From: Phoronis australis
Taxonomy: Eukaryota > Phoronida > Phoronidae
Direction of reading: 5' to 3'
DNA: 64,000 nt
Assembly (NCBI GenBank): GCA_002633005.1
Contig: NMRA01000179.1
Span: 581,247 to 645,246 of the forward strand
Shown here: piece after piece, positions 11,350-22,149 of the stretch
Position numbering within the stretch: the stretch's first letter is position 1
How the letters are laid out: the number at the start of each line of letters is the position of its first letter
Translations under genes and position numbers: made by a program
The notes under the pieces: generated by a model
Databases searched by the model: none
What the model was told of the DNA's origin: nothing
The model's input: only the letters and a program-made list of their open reading frames with translations

Positions 11350-12435
11350 AAAGTGAGCATCTTGAACGTTTTAATTGAATATTTTTTCACACCAAGATTA
11401 GTCTGGTCCAAAGACACTAAAACTCTGGCACGTCAAGGTAGTAAAGCTGATATGTCCATCTCTAAAATTAGAAACCGGTGCACGGAATTACCATTGAGCC
11501 TATCACTTGAACTGTTTGATAAAATTGCTGTACCAATTATGTGCTACGGCGCGGAAATCTGGGGATTCAAAGAATACGAATGGCTTGAAAATGTTTATGT
11601 TAAATTCTGTAAAATTGCTCTTGGAGTTGGAAACTCTTGCTCAAACGCAGCTGTATTGGGTGAATGTGGAATTTATCCGCTCTATGCAAAGTATTATGTC
11701 ACGTGTGTAAAATATTGGCTAATAAAAAGTTATTGAAAATGCCACCTACTAGATACGCTAAAGCGGCTTATGACATGTTAGTTGATTTAGATAGGAATGG
11801 AAGAAATACTTGGGTATCTTCTGTTAGACAATTGCTATCAAAATACGGTTTTTATCAAATTTGGTTGAATCAAGGTGTCACGTGCGAAGTCTCGTTTTTA
11901 AGTTTCTTCGCGCAAAGAGTTAATGACTGTTATGAGCAAGGTTGGCGATCAGAAATTGAACATCATATTGCAAAACTTAAATTCTACTCTAACTTTAAGA
12001 CTCTGTACTGTTTTGAACCATATCTTAAGTTACCGCTACACAATAGTCTTATTCAAGCGTTTACTCGTTTACGTTGCTCCAACCACAGACTACAAGTGCA
12101 AGTGAGTAGACACGAGAAAGTGGAATATTACAATAGATTATGTATGGCTTGCAATGATGGTCTTGTAGAGGATGAATACCATTTCCTGTTGGCTTGCAAG
12201 GGATATTGTGAACTTAGGTCACGCTTTATGAAGGAATTTCAATGGAGGCATCCAACTCAAGAATCCTGTATACGCCTGCTCGCTAATCCAGATATATCTG
12301 CTGTTAAATATGTGTATTTTGCCCTTAAAAGACGAGAACAACTCTTAAATGGGTTGACTGCTTGTGCTAATGTGCCTGATTAATTGTTTTGTTTATTGTA
12401 CTTTGGGCCAGAGGCCTTCAATACAAATACATTTA
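11350..12435 (+). mobile_element. 5'-truncated LINE, C-terminal ORF2 region and 3' end
   Basis: Two long frames (11353-11736 and 11664-12383) together give the C-terminal part of a non-LTR retrotransposon ORF2, just after the RT catalytic core. Recognisable pieces are FFTPRLVWSKD, SKADMSISK, the PIMCYGAEIWGF motif, VLGECGIYPLY, then LLKMPPTRYAKAAYDML, NTWVSSVRQLL, LTRLR-like FTRLRCSNHRL and CxxC...EDEYHFLLAC near the end. The frames join by a one-base shift in the run of A at about 11721-11727. The stop is at 12381-12383, followed by GGGCCAGAGGCC and TACAAATAC, typical of this LINE group's 3' end. It has fewer lesions than the neighbouring LINE, so it is younger. Confidence 0.88.
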
Positions 12436-12464
12436 TAGTTAATTGAAATCCTGAAATTACATAC

Positions 12465-12710
12465 CGCCAACTAAACCATATACCACCAAACTGAGCTCAG
12501 CATCTGAAGTAGTGGGCGTTAGACACAGGTATGACTTTGGATAACAGTTTTTTGACGATACATCAAATGCATATGCTACACAATCGTCTGCTGCGTTACA
12601 TCGCCTGGCGCATTCCTCGACATCGGATACGACTCCATGCATTCCACTGATATCGTTGTTGAGACAGTCACCATTTCTACCCTTGTAACCCGGAATATCA
12701 ACCAGTTCAG
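12465..12710 (-). CDS. PAN/apple domain exon
   Basis: This 246-bp exon encodes a complete PAN/apple module, an extracellular protein- or carbohydrate-binding fold. It begins ELVDIPGYKGRNGDCL, then DVEECARRCNAADDCVAYAF, then KNCYPKSYLC, the standard arrangement of helix cysteines (EEC...C....C..Y.F) followed by a CYPKS strand. The acceptor is TTTCCTGTACTTGTAG and the donor is GTATGT. Both ends are phase 1, so the exon can be inserted or removed without a frame change. The first ATG in the frame is inside the domain and is not a start. It is on the same strand as the CCP exon upstream and the lectin exons downstream, fitting a mosaic secreted or membrane protein. Confidence 0.85.
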
Positions 12711-12988
12711 CTACAAGTACAGGAAATAAATGTGTTATTTTACTAGGAAACTTACAGAGTACAGAGAATATCCAACACTTTAAGAAATTTATTGTAGCTA
12801 ATTAAACATATCACGAGAAGGAACCATCTATAATCTCAACTCACTTCTATTAGTCATCATGCTATTGGGAATTTTCGCAAACAACCTCTCCCCAAATATG
12901 GTCCCACAGAAATTATCTGAATAGACGCTTCTAAGCCGGCTTGTTCGATGCTTTCAGAGCCAAAATCAAATATTTCTACGACACATGA

Positions 12989-13183
12989 AGGCACTGATAG
13001 GGCGTAAAATGTAACAATTTCGTAAAATGTAAGAACTGTTACATTTTACTTCATTGTTACATTTATGTTGCTTAACCTCTCCTAAGATGTAACAAGTCGT
13101 TACATTTTACGTAGATGTTACGTTTCACGTCGAACGCACATTCGAGAAATGTACCATTGTTACATTTTACGAAACCCACGTCA
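12989..13183 (+). repeat. TGTAACA-rich element, copy A (inverted partner at 16666)
   Basis: About 190 bp contain multiple copies of CGTAAAATGTAACA and its complement TGTTACATTTTACG. The outer ends are themselves inverted, as in a small MITE. It aligns along its whole length with the reverse complement of 16666-16866, including the flanking GGCACT and CCTCTCCTAA phrases. The two copies flank a 3.5-kb interval. Confidence 0.85.
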
Positions 13184-16100
13184 TATTGCAAAGAAAATGA
13201 CCAAAATCACGGACAAGTGATATCTGACACGGCCGGGGGGTACAGGAGTATTTTTAGATGAGGAGTGCCGCACGAAAAATTTAAATACCGACCCAGAGTG
13301 GGCTCGACAATAAAGTGACCCATTTAATAGAGAGTAATTTGTGTAAAAATTCACATTTACGCACACTTCTGATATAGTTTATCGGAAATGGCAGCATTTT
13401 GGAGAGTATATTTTCTGTGAATAAACACCCTTTTGGGCTGTACTTTTCGTATACATCTTCTATAGGAATAAGACGGGCTGACACGACATGAATTTGGCTA
13501 CCTATTATCATTTTTATTAGTATCACATTACCATCACTACTGTTACTGCTATTAATGCTGTTACTGCTATCACTAGCAGTACTCGTTATCGTTTCGTTTT
13601 CGTTATCGTTATTATTATTATTACTATTATTATTATTATTAATATTTTTAAATTTATTTAGTGAGGACACAATACATGTTTAGCAAAGTCCCGATTACAT
13701 CATGGTTCTCAAAGATTTTAAAATCATCTCATTTATCGTTCAATTTTGTCATCGGGCTTTCTATTGTGGGCGGCCAGTGCTGTTCCAAAGGATTTTAAAG
13801 GGGCCCCTATATTCAGCTTTAACGATATTGCGAGGAACGTCTTGTCAGCTGTGGGTGCAGAGTAGGCCTATTTCTTGGCAACGAGGAGGCTGAGCTTTAA
13901 AATCTTGTTTAGGCGTGCACCAACTTCAAAAATTCAATATTTCTGAACTATTGGCAAGCACTTTATTATTTGTAAATATAACTATATTCATCTGTAGTTT
14001 GCAACAAAGAACTGAATTCAGACTGCAATATTGTTTCCGACTGGTTGAAAACATTCCTTGTCAAAGAAGTGGGGATCGTTCCACGACGATGTGTAAGTTC
14101 AAAAATTGCGTTAACTTGAATTCAGGAGGCAGACGTTTTTCGACAACTAACGACTAGTAGGCTCTGGTCACCGGGTCATTAGAATAGTTGGTAACGGACA
14201 TACAAAACACGCAACGATTTTACGTGGAATGGGCCCCCAATATTCTTAGAAAAGCGCAAAGATTTAGCAAAATGACTTGAACTAGGTTTTATTGAAAGTG
14301 GATTGCATGGAACAAAAACCGCCCGAAATCAGTGATGTTTAATACGAGCATTTAAGGTTATCTCCAAAATTATTCACAAAAACTGGCCATTTTTACAATA
14401 TTTCACTTGCGCATTACAGCGTTCTGTCGTTCAGTAACATTTCCAGACTTGAGGGGTGCTGAACCTGCGATAACATCTGGCTCTTTTGTTAACTGCCCAG
14501 TTCAGTCTTTTGTCCCGTATGATAACAAGCAGGCCAATAATATCATAGGCTTCAAACGAAACGTATGGTGGTTGCATATGCTATCACCGAAGGAATATTC
14601 AGAACACAGTCAAACCCAATGCGTTGGTAATCCGTTTGGACAGAATAGATTGTCTTAAATTATGTTGTAGTTCAGCGATTTTGGTGATTCAAAAAACGGA
14701 ACATGATCAGCATTTGACGAGGAATTCAGAAATGCTATTGGTTTAAGCTCAAGTGTGTTCTAACTTAACTTTCATTTTTATCAGCCCAGCCCAGTCAGGC
14801 TAGATACGATCTGATCGGAGATTAGAGCAATTATCGAACAAAAGAGTGCAGGCCCTCCAACCATAAATGCCAGAATGGAGTCAATTAGTCGTGTAAGATA
14901 TTGGCTACAGGGGTAAACTTCCCAGCTTGTTGTTGGGCTATAGAATCGACGTTTGCGAGTCAACGTTGAAATAGCTAACATAAATAAGGATTGTATAGGT
15001 TATGTGTACCAAAAACAAGTTTTCACCGAATAATTAACCGAAGACCTTGAGATTTTCACTTGCCCCAGTTTAATCAGCTTTTCTCGGCTTCGGCAAATCG
15101 ACTTTATTTGAACTTAGGAACACTAGTTCTCAAAAACGGCTGGATGGATTTCGTTGAAACTTTCAAAACTCAATATTTAGTCATCAATCTCAAAAAATGA
15201 TGTTAGGATTTTTGATATTAAAGCCTAGTTTTTGCTTAATGTGACAAAGACGAATAAAAACTTCATTTTTTTTACAAAAGTACCTTGTCATAGAAACCAA
15301 ACGAACAAACTAATCGAAAAATCCTAACATCATTTTTGAGGTAACTGGTGAAGTTTTCGTTTAAAAAGAATCGACCGAGGGGTTTGCATTGAATGTACCT
15401 TTCTAAAAATGAAATTTCGATTTCAAAAAGGTTTTTACGTAAAAATACTAATGGCTCATAAATACAAAAGTATATTTATATTTCCTAGTCTTTGTTATTT
15501 CATAAAATGTATACATTTACTAGTTGACAAGCTTAGTTTTTTGATATACGTGTTAGAACGGAGGCCACTAAATAAGATTGGAGATAACCTTAATGCAATA
15601 CATGTACATCAAAAAGAATTAATATGCCAAATTCCCTTATCTGCGAGTCGCAACACAAAAAGTGGCTCCTCATGAGACACGTGACTTCACGTCCAGTCAG
15701 CTTCTTTGGACTATTGTCCCTTTGCATTATCGAACTTGACCAGGTTTGTGCAAAAGGATCATGTCCTTTCAGAGTGCAAAATATTTTTTATTTCCCTTGC
15801 TAGGCATCCCATTTTTACATATACACGTCACGGTTTCAACTGTTGTTACCACCACTATTTCAGGCTGGTCAGACATCATAGGAACTTTCTTTCAGCGTTA
15901 AAGCTGTATAACACACGTTACTATGCCACCGTTTTTTTACACTATTGGCTCGACGTGCTCAAAGGCGGTATTTTGCTGTTGCTTTGGCAAAGCCTTTCAC
16001 CCTGCCGGCAAATAAATACGTGCTTTTATTTCCTTCTATCACAATGTGTTTAAGAAATTGTCATTCGTAATTAAGGTGGTAGACAAAACCCATGGGCATC

Positions 16101-16665
16101 AACAACTTTGGTTTTGCTCCTTTTGTGTGGAACAGGGCAATTAAGGCATTAGCAATGACTCCAAGGCAATAAAACAATGGCCGAAATAAACTATCGTAGA
16201 CTAAAACTTGTCTTTTTCTATCAAATTGGCTTCCGAAATTGAATTCTCCATAAGAGATTTTGTTATTGGGCTTCCTTTCCCGAAAAAATACGATAAATAT
16301 TAGCCAAATACGATGTCAAAATTGTTCTTACCAAGGGAAGTGTGTTTACCGTAAAGTCGGATACACAGGTGGTTTATGAACGCCAACAACAAATTGCAAG
16401 AATGTTTTAACGATAAAAAACTTGTTACCTGATCCTAAAGTCCTTTAGTATGGAGTTGAAACTGTACGCTGAACATTTTTGACTATACCAAAAAACTACA
16501 TGTACTCTTGTTAAATAACATGGACAGTGCATAGGGACACATTTATCAAGTCGACCTGGCACATTTGACAGAATTTCATTCACACTATCCGAGACAGAAG
16601 GCGTTAAGTGTGTCAACGGTTTTCATCCGTGTGACAAATACCATGTAAACTCATGAAATACATGT
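13184..16665. other. 3.5-kb interval between inverted repeats, no gene seen
   Basis: There is no recognisable domain here. 13535-13665 is a low-complexity AAT/GTT-type microsatellite that gives an Asn/Ser-rich frame on the minus strand. 14407-14658 is an 83-codon plus-strand frame and 14781-14981 a minus-strand frame with a hydrophobic stretch (ILAFMVGGPALFCSIIAL), neither with similarity I know. If the flanking repeats are ends of one composite element, this is its cargo, but no transposase is visible. Confidence 0.4.
13535..13665. repeat. Trinucleotide microsatellite
   Basis: A run dominated by TTA/ATT triplets (TTATTATTATTA and variants) is preceded by interrupted TACTGCTAT-type triplets. 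It yields a poly-Asn frame on the minus strand that should not be taken for a gene. Confidence 0.85.
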
Positions 16666-16866
16666 ATGGCGTGGCTTTCGTAAATTGTAACAATATTACA
16701 TTTCTCGCATGTGCATTCGACTTAAATTGTAACAATTACATAAAATGTAACAACTTGTTACATTTTAGGAGAGGTCTAGACACGTAAAATGTAACAATGA
16801 CATCAAATGCAACAATTGTTACATTTTACGAAATTGTTATATTTCACGGCGTATCAAGGCACTCAG
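16666..16866 (-). repeat. TGTAACA-rich element, copy B
   Basis: This is the inverted partner of 12989-13183. By eye the two match at most positions, with shared internal landmarks AGTCGAAYGCACATTCGAGAAATG (split by mismatches) and CCTCTCCTAA. Internally it repeats TGTAACA and TGTTACA several times. Confidence 0.85.
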
Positions 16867-17280
16867 AAAATGAGCAGGGTCAGCGACTGCCAGATAGGGC
16901 AAGGGTTATTTCACATATAGTGCAATCAAAGTCAGAAATTGCGACAAAATTAGTAACTTTTTGATAAATTCATGATAACTAACACTTAAGCATTTGTACA
17001 ATTGCAGAACGGGAGAGTGGGACTAGTTGTAAGGCGGATGAGTGGTAACGCTCGCTTCATCTGAACAAATATCTTCTGCCGCCAAAGACCTTTATCTGAT
17101 CATGCGTAATGACTTCCCAGCCTCTAAAGAAAACATGGAACAGGACAAAGTATTGTTTTATGACCAAAAACGTTATTTGACCACCCAAGTAAAAGTTTAT
17201 CTTCAACAACTTGTTGTTTCTTGTCTGTTGTTTAACTGATGGATTGACTGCGGAGGCATTCCATCACAAACTTTTTTTGT

Positions 17281-17321
17281 GGGCGTGGCATATAAATTTC
17301 CTTTTCCATACACAATCAGTT
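17281..17321 (+). promoter_or_regulatory. Core-promoter-like GC box, TATA and Inr
   Basis: GGGCGTGGC (17281-17289) is followed by TATAAA (17291-17296) and TCAGTT (17316-17321). If A17318 is +1, TATAAA spans -27 to -22, which is textbook spacing. A donor-like GTGAGT follows at 17331. No convincing ORF starts within the next 300 bp, so a transcript is unproven. 16870-18880 otherwise shows no gene. Confidence 0.3.
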
Positions 17322-18888
17322 GACTCCAAGGTGAGTATAACTTTTTCGAAACAGTGTGTGAGGCAAGATGTAAGACATTAACTGGGGGAAGATGTTGTGA
17401 CCTGGCGAAAGCTGCTAGCTTGCCTTAGTAGCAAATGTATAGAATACAGAAACCGGCACTGCGTCAAAAGATGATGCTAATTATGGAACTTTTAGAGTGC
17501 TAAGGCACGTTTCCAAAATCACGCAAGTACATCTCAACCAAATCCTGCCGAGTCCGTATTCCAGACTATACCGGTTTTCAGAGCTAGGCCTGGCTGGTAT
17601 CAACCTTCCTTTCGTTTATTGGCAGGCTCAGTCCTTTGTCAGCTGTCACGACGCAAAGCCAATTATCTATCCCGTATTTGTTCCGAAAAAGAAGGATTCT
17701 ATATTAATTTTTCACCAGCAGTTCAAGTTCACTTTAAAAGATGCATTTTCTGTCCTTCACATTTCAACCAGTATACATTTGCTCTAAATCCATTGCTAAT
17801 GCAATGTATTGCCCTGTGCAACACGATGGGAGCTTAGATCAACTTTCGTGATATCCAGGACGGCTGGCAACTCCGATTGTCCCGGTTGACCTAATGTTCA
17901 ACTACATGTACACTGAGCAACCCGGTTTCCTAATGAGACGCTTTCACAGTGTTCATATTTTGAGTGTATTGTGATGTAGCCTGCGTGTCCGCTGATTTAC
18001 GTGGTTGGGTTAGAAGATGGACGAGTGTGGAGAAGACACATATAAGATCACCTGCGTCACACGTTATAATAAAATAAGAATCTACAGAACAATCAAAGTA
18101 TTAGTGTATTTTAAGAGTTTCTCAGGAACATTAACCCGGAACACTGATAGTAGTGTTTCATATTTAAGGAATTTTTTCCCTGGGAGTTGTATTAAGAGGG
18201 AGGAGTTATAGTGCATATGGCCCGCGCATACGCATGCGCGTCTTACAGCGATTGCTATAGTTAGTTAGTTAGTCCGTCATCTTTAATACAGTTGTTGATC
18301 GTTGCAGGCGTTTCGATTATAATCAGGATTTGGCTACATAACTACATGTAACTGCAGAGATTGCCTTAAGAGGCACTACACACTACGGAGTGTTGTACCC
18401 GTTTATCATATTGGCTCGCAAATATTTGAGGATAACCGAACGTTCCCTGTCGGGTGGTGATGTCAAAAAGAGGCCGCGTCAAAGTAAAAGAAGTTAAAAT
18501 TAACCTCACGTGATTTCAACATTCACCTAACTGTGTTACAATGTGTTCCACAAATTAAGGGTATTTTTAAATCTCCAGACTTTGCCATGTATAATACATG
18601 AATTTCACGTGTTTACCGTACGAGGAAACGATGAATATATCGTGATGCTAAATATCAAGTCAAATTCTTTTACAGTTCGAAAATTTCATTTATGTAAACA
18701 TTGCTGGAACTAGCTCACAATATCACAAAATACCGCGCACTGAGGGTTTATATATACAGATGTTAGGCCCTATATATATATGGCAGCAGGAAGTGGAATG
18801 GAGAATTTTGAATTCAATTAGAGCGGTTCAGTTAAGAACCATTTGGGTGATTTGGGCAAAATGGCGCGCCTTCAAATTACTGCCACAG

Positions 18889-19157
18889 TCATTGCCTGAA
18901 CCGGAATAGTTTGTTTCGATGATTAGACGTGATAGCCGCTGTGTTGACTCCAGTCTTCAAATCACAGCAAGTGTGTATCTTATGACAACAAACCAGGTGC
19001 TTGAATGTGATATTGTACGCCTCTATACTACCACCACTACGCAGTTGGACAATCATATACATGCGACATTGACATACCCGATCGACTTCAACGGTACGCT
19101 GGGTAAACTGGATGACAACATCTGAGTGGTTCTCGATGACGACTTCCGGCATACAAA
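18889..19157 (-). CDS. Unassigned exon-like ORF with paired cysteines
   Basis: The minus-strand frame opens after ATTAG at 19158 in phase 1, as in the neighbouring domain exons. It encodes PEVVIENHSDVVIQF, RVCQCRMYMIVQLRSGG and AYNITFKH, followed by CC and a further cysteine pair, to a stop at 18889. The alternation of charged and hydrophobic residues around CQC suggests an extracellular beta-sandwich, but I cannot assign a family. The polypyrimidine tract is poor. Possible donors are GTATGT after EVDR and GTAGTA after RSG, so the true 3' end is uncertain. Position between the CCP and PAN exons supports membership of the same gene. Confidence 0.3.
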
Positions 19158-19930
19158 CTAATTAGATGCCTTGGCCTCTTTGGTGGCACTGAATAGCTAG
19201 GCTGCGGCCGCGGCCAATTTGCACTGCCAAAATATTGAAATTTTGGGGTAGGCCAAGTTTGGGGGCATTTTGTAGGTGGGCATTGCACGTAGGCTCAGTG
19301 AATGTGGTTTGTTTGTATTTGTGAACATGCTGTGAATAAAAAGGCCACTTTCTTGGCTGTAGCTGCACTCTTCTTCAAGATGGCGGCCCCAAGCTGCAAT
19401 TGTGCATTGTTGGGTAACGACCGAGAAATTGGCTGTGATTTTAGGAAGCCCTCAAACAAGCAAGAATTGTCAAAAAACTAGTTGGTTGACAGTACTTTTG
19501 GACCACATTTTCGGAATCGGTAGGAAATTTGCTTTCAGACTCTAATGTTCGCTTTAGTCGTGCATCGGTAGGGAAGTGGTGTTTTTCGGGTGAAAAGTGC
19601 CGATTTTGCATTTTTTGCCCTTATTTTTCTTAGTCTAGCTTGGTTTTCAGTGGAAAAAAATGGTCAAAAACACAAGAAAGAATAAAATTTCTGTGCTCAT
19701 CTGCTGGGCTTTTTATGTGAACTAATTGAAAACATGCCATTCTTTGCATCCTGTTTTTGACAGAGTGAAGAAAAGGTTACAAATCAAGTGATGTGTTTTT
19801 TGCTGGGCAAAACCCAGTGAGAACTGTTCTGTGCCTCCTTTACTCGGCGGAAGCAGTGAAGACTATCAGCGCAGATACTTTCACTTTCTTCAAATACACC
19901 ATGTGACTCATATGCACCACTAGAAATTAC

Positions 19931-20101
19931 CTTTACAAACTGGTTTGGTACCAGACCAATGTCCAGTCCACAGACAGGTTCTCGTCAAGCTGTCTGATGT
20001 TGCAAATCCAGGAAAACAGACATATGTCACCTTGTTAGGCGCTGTGAAATCGTTCCCATGTCTCGACGAAAATGAAACGTTACCAGGGTCACCACAATCA
20101 A
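19931..20101 (-). CDS. Sushi/CCP (complement control protein) domain exon
   Basis: This 171-bp exon has no ATG but encodes a complete CCP module of 57 codons. It shows DCGDPGNVSF at the start, then TAPNKVTYVCFPGF, TRTCLWTGHWSG and the closing KPVCK. The four cysteines (C1-C3, C2-C4) and the tryptophan before the last cysteine are all present, as is the YxC.PGF core. CCP modules mediate protein binding in complement regulators, selectins and adhesion proteins. The acceptor is ATTTTCCAG and the donor AAAG then GTAATTTC. Both boundaries are phase 1. It lies 740 bp downstream of the PAN-like exon on the same strand. Confidence 0.87.
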
Positions 20102-20838
20102 CTGGAAAATATGACTGAACATTATTGTTAAATGTAAAGGAATGAATATCCAGATGACTCGATCGATGCTGTTTTTACCAACTGACTGGTTTTGGGATTA
20201 ACCCTATGCAAATAAGTCCGGAAAATTGTCCGCGTTAGGTGTTTGTAGTAGCGCCAAATTAATCTAAAAACGCACCGTCGTTATTAAAATAGTATAACCA
20301 ATCAGATAATTGTTCTATGAACAATAATATATACACCTGTAGGTGTCAACAAGCAACACCAAAACGTAATTTCATCCTAATGGAATACTGATGAAGATGG
20401 CCGCAATATTTTCTCTTGGAAATGGCCAGTGACAAAACTGATTGCATTCTAGGTGCATAATTACAACCTGGAGAGCTACCGCGCCAAGTTCTTTGGTAAA
20501 ACACATTCTTGAAAAAAGTCATCCGAATTTTAGAATACAACTTTAATAACTTGGTCCCATATTACAGTTACATTGACTCAAAAGAAAACAACTGCTTGCC
20601 CTTCTTTGTAAGTGTTTTCTGCGCACCAATTACTGCCTGATTTTAACAGTAACTTCGCTAACAACCACGCGCAGTCCTGTCGACCTATGTATGTGCCAAC
20701 ATGAAGTTACTACTGAAGTATTATGGAGGACAAAAATCATAATTTTTGAATCACCGATTCAAACTTCTGTCTCAATATTCGCGGACAAACGCCTAGGTAG
20801 TGCATTCATTTCACGCCATCTACAGTACTTGTACTCAC

Positions 20839-21081
20839 CATTTTTCTGGTACAGCGCGTAGTCAGTGTCTTCAGTTGGGTCTTCGCAAGGCTCTCTCATA
20901 AGAAAACATTCATTGCTTTTCGTGCGCATCATGAATGTATAGCAGGTAAGCAAGTGTCTGCACCTAGACTCACACGTCATGACATCTGTATTCTGAAGAT
21001 GCTCATAGGTGTCGCTTACGGGGCATCGTGAGCACGCACTGACGTATCCTGTCACACGTGTCGGTGTGCAAGTAGAACCAC
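20839..21081 (-). CDS. PAN-like cysteine-rich domain exon
   Basis: A 243-bp exon encodes GSTCTPTRVTGYVSACSRC, then VMTCESRCRHLLTCYTFMM, ECFLMREPC and DYALYQKN. The C..RC..L..CY.F core followed by a short CFL strand is the PAN/apple pattern, though the N-terminal strand is unusual and has extra cysteines. The acceptor is TTGTTTCTGTAG and the donor is a perfect GTGAGT. Both ends are phase 1. It is the most upstream confident exon of the minus-strand set, and no signal-peptide exon was found above it. Confidence 0.75.
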
Positions 21082-21207
21082 CTACAGAAACAAAGTTTTA
21101 AGATGAATAGTTTGGAAAAATTATTATTTCCAAGAAAAAGGTTAAATTTCCTTAAAGGGATTTTTTGCGGCCAAAATGCAATAATCGGTGTATTGTTGAA
21201 TATCGGG

Positions 21208-21430
21208 TTGAGATAATTAAGTCGGAATCTCGAGGTCATGAGATCCCGAGATAATCAAGCCGGGATCTCGGGATCCCGAGATAATTAAGTCGGTATCAAT
21301 CTCGATATCCTCAGATAAATATGTCGGGATCTCAATATTATGAGTTCCTGAAATAATTAAGTTGGGGTCTCGGCATCCAGAGAGAAATAAGTCGGGATCA
21401 AAAGCTTCCGAGATAAATAAAAATAAGACG
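21208..21430 (-). repeat. Degenerate tandem array of GATAATTAAGTCGGGATCTC
   Basis: About six diverged units of 29-38 bp carry the phrases GAGATAATTAAGTCGGGATC and TCTCGGGATCCC. On the minus strand it stays open as a repeated DLIISGSRDP-type peptide (21217-21465). The unit contains the nested palindromes GGGATCTCGGGATCCC and CCCGAGAT. The low-complexity peptide is more likely a by-product than a gene. Confidence 0.8.
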
Positions 21431-21957
21431 CACGATGGCATCTTTGCCAGGCCACCGCCAGACATTCGACATCATGTTCGGTGTCTTAAAAGATGGCTAG
21501 TAAAAATAATGCAGTAGTTTACCGATTCTAACATACAAATTATACTTATTTATTCGAGTTGCGCGCCAAACAAAAGCTGATTCTTATCTATTATCAACAC
21601 ATCAAATCCTGACACTTGTTGACATGTATTTTAACGTCAAACTCTATTTTAGATGATGTTTACTGCTTTGGTTCTGGGGTCAAAGCACTGTAAAGATTCT
21701 AGAAATTTCTGAGAGCAAATCGTAGCATCCAAAGATGTGATTAAATAAGATCATGTGTTTTTATTAGACAATCGCTATTATAATTTGGGCTGAATTTAGC
21801 AGGATATTCCGATGAGCAATAGTAGTTGAAGGTTAAAGACTTGCTACAGTGTACAGAGGAAATTGTATAACAGAGCTATCTCGTACAAGATTCTAAAGAG
21901 GATATTGGCAAGGACAAGGGTTAACGAAGAGGAAGTTAACTAAGAGCTTGTCATGTG

Positions 21958-22145
21958 CATCGTGGGTAGTAAGGTACTACCAATACGTGTTGCGTCACGA
22001 AGTACTGTAACAAGCGAGAGGAATCGTAAGTAGAAGATACTGCCTACAAGTGTTACGTTACCAGAGACTGTGAGCAGCAAGTGGAATAGTGGGTAGAAGA
22101 AACTGCCTGCAGGTGTTCCGTTATTGGGACATGGCGGCAACGGCA
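21958..22145. repeat. 63-bp tandem repeat, three units
   Basis: Three diverged copies follow one another, each with GTARWARRTACTGCCTAC-like sequence and then GTGTTRCGTTACSAGA. The period near 63 bp keeps a minus-strand frame open with 21-residue repeats (GTPAGSFFYPLF, VTLVGSIFYLRF, ATRIGSTLLP). There is no known family, and the frame may be fortuitous. Confidence 0.65.
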
Positions 22146-22149
22146 TTGA

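Noticed and set aside
13281-13670. 129-codon minus-strand ORF with poly-Asn
   Set aside because: Its N-terminal half is a translated TTA/ATT microsatellite and the remainder has no domain or splice context.
17033-17065. tRNA A-box-like GGATGAGTGGTAACGCTCGC
   Set aside because: No B box or T arm follows at the right distance.
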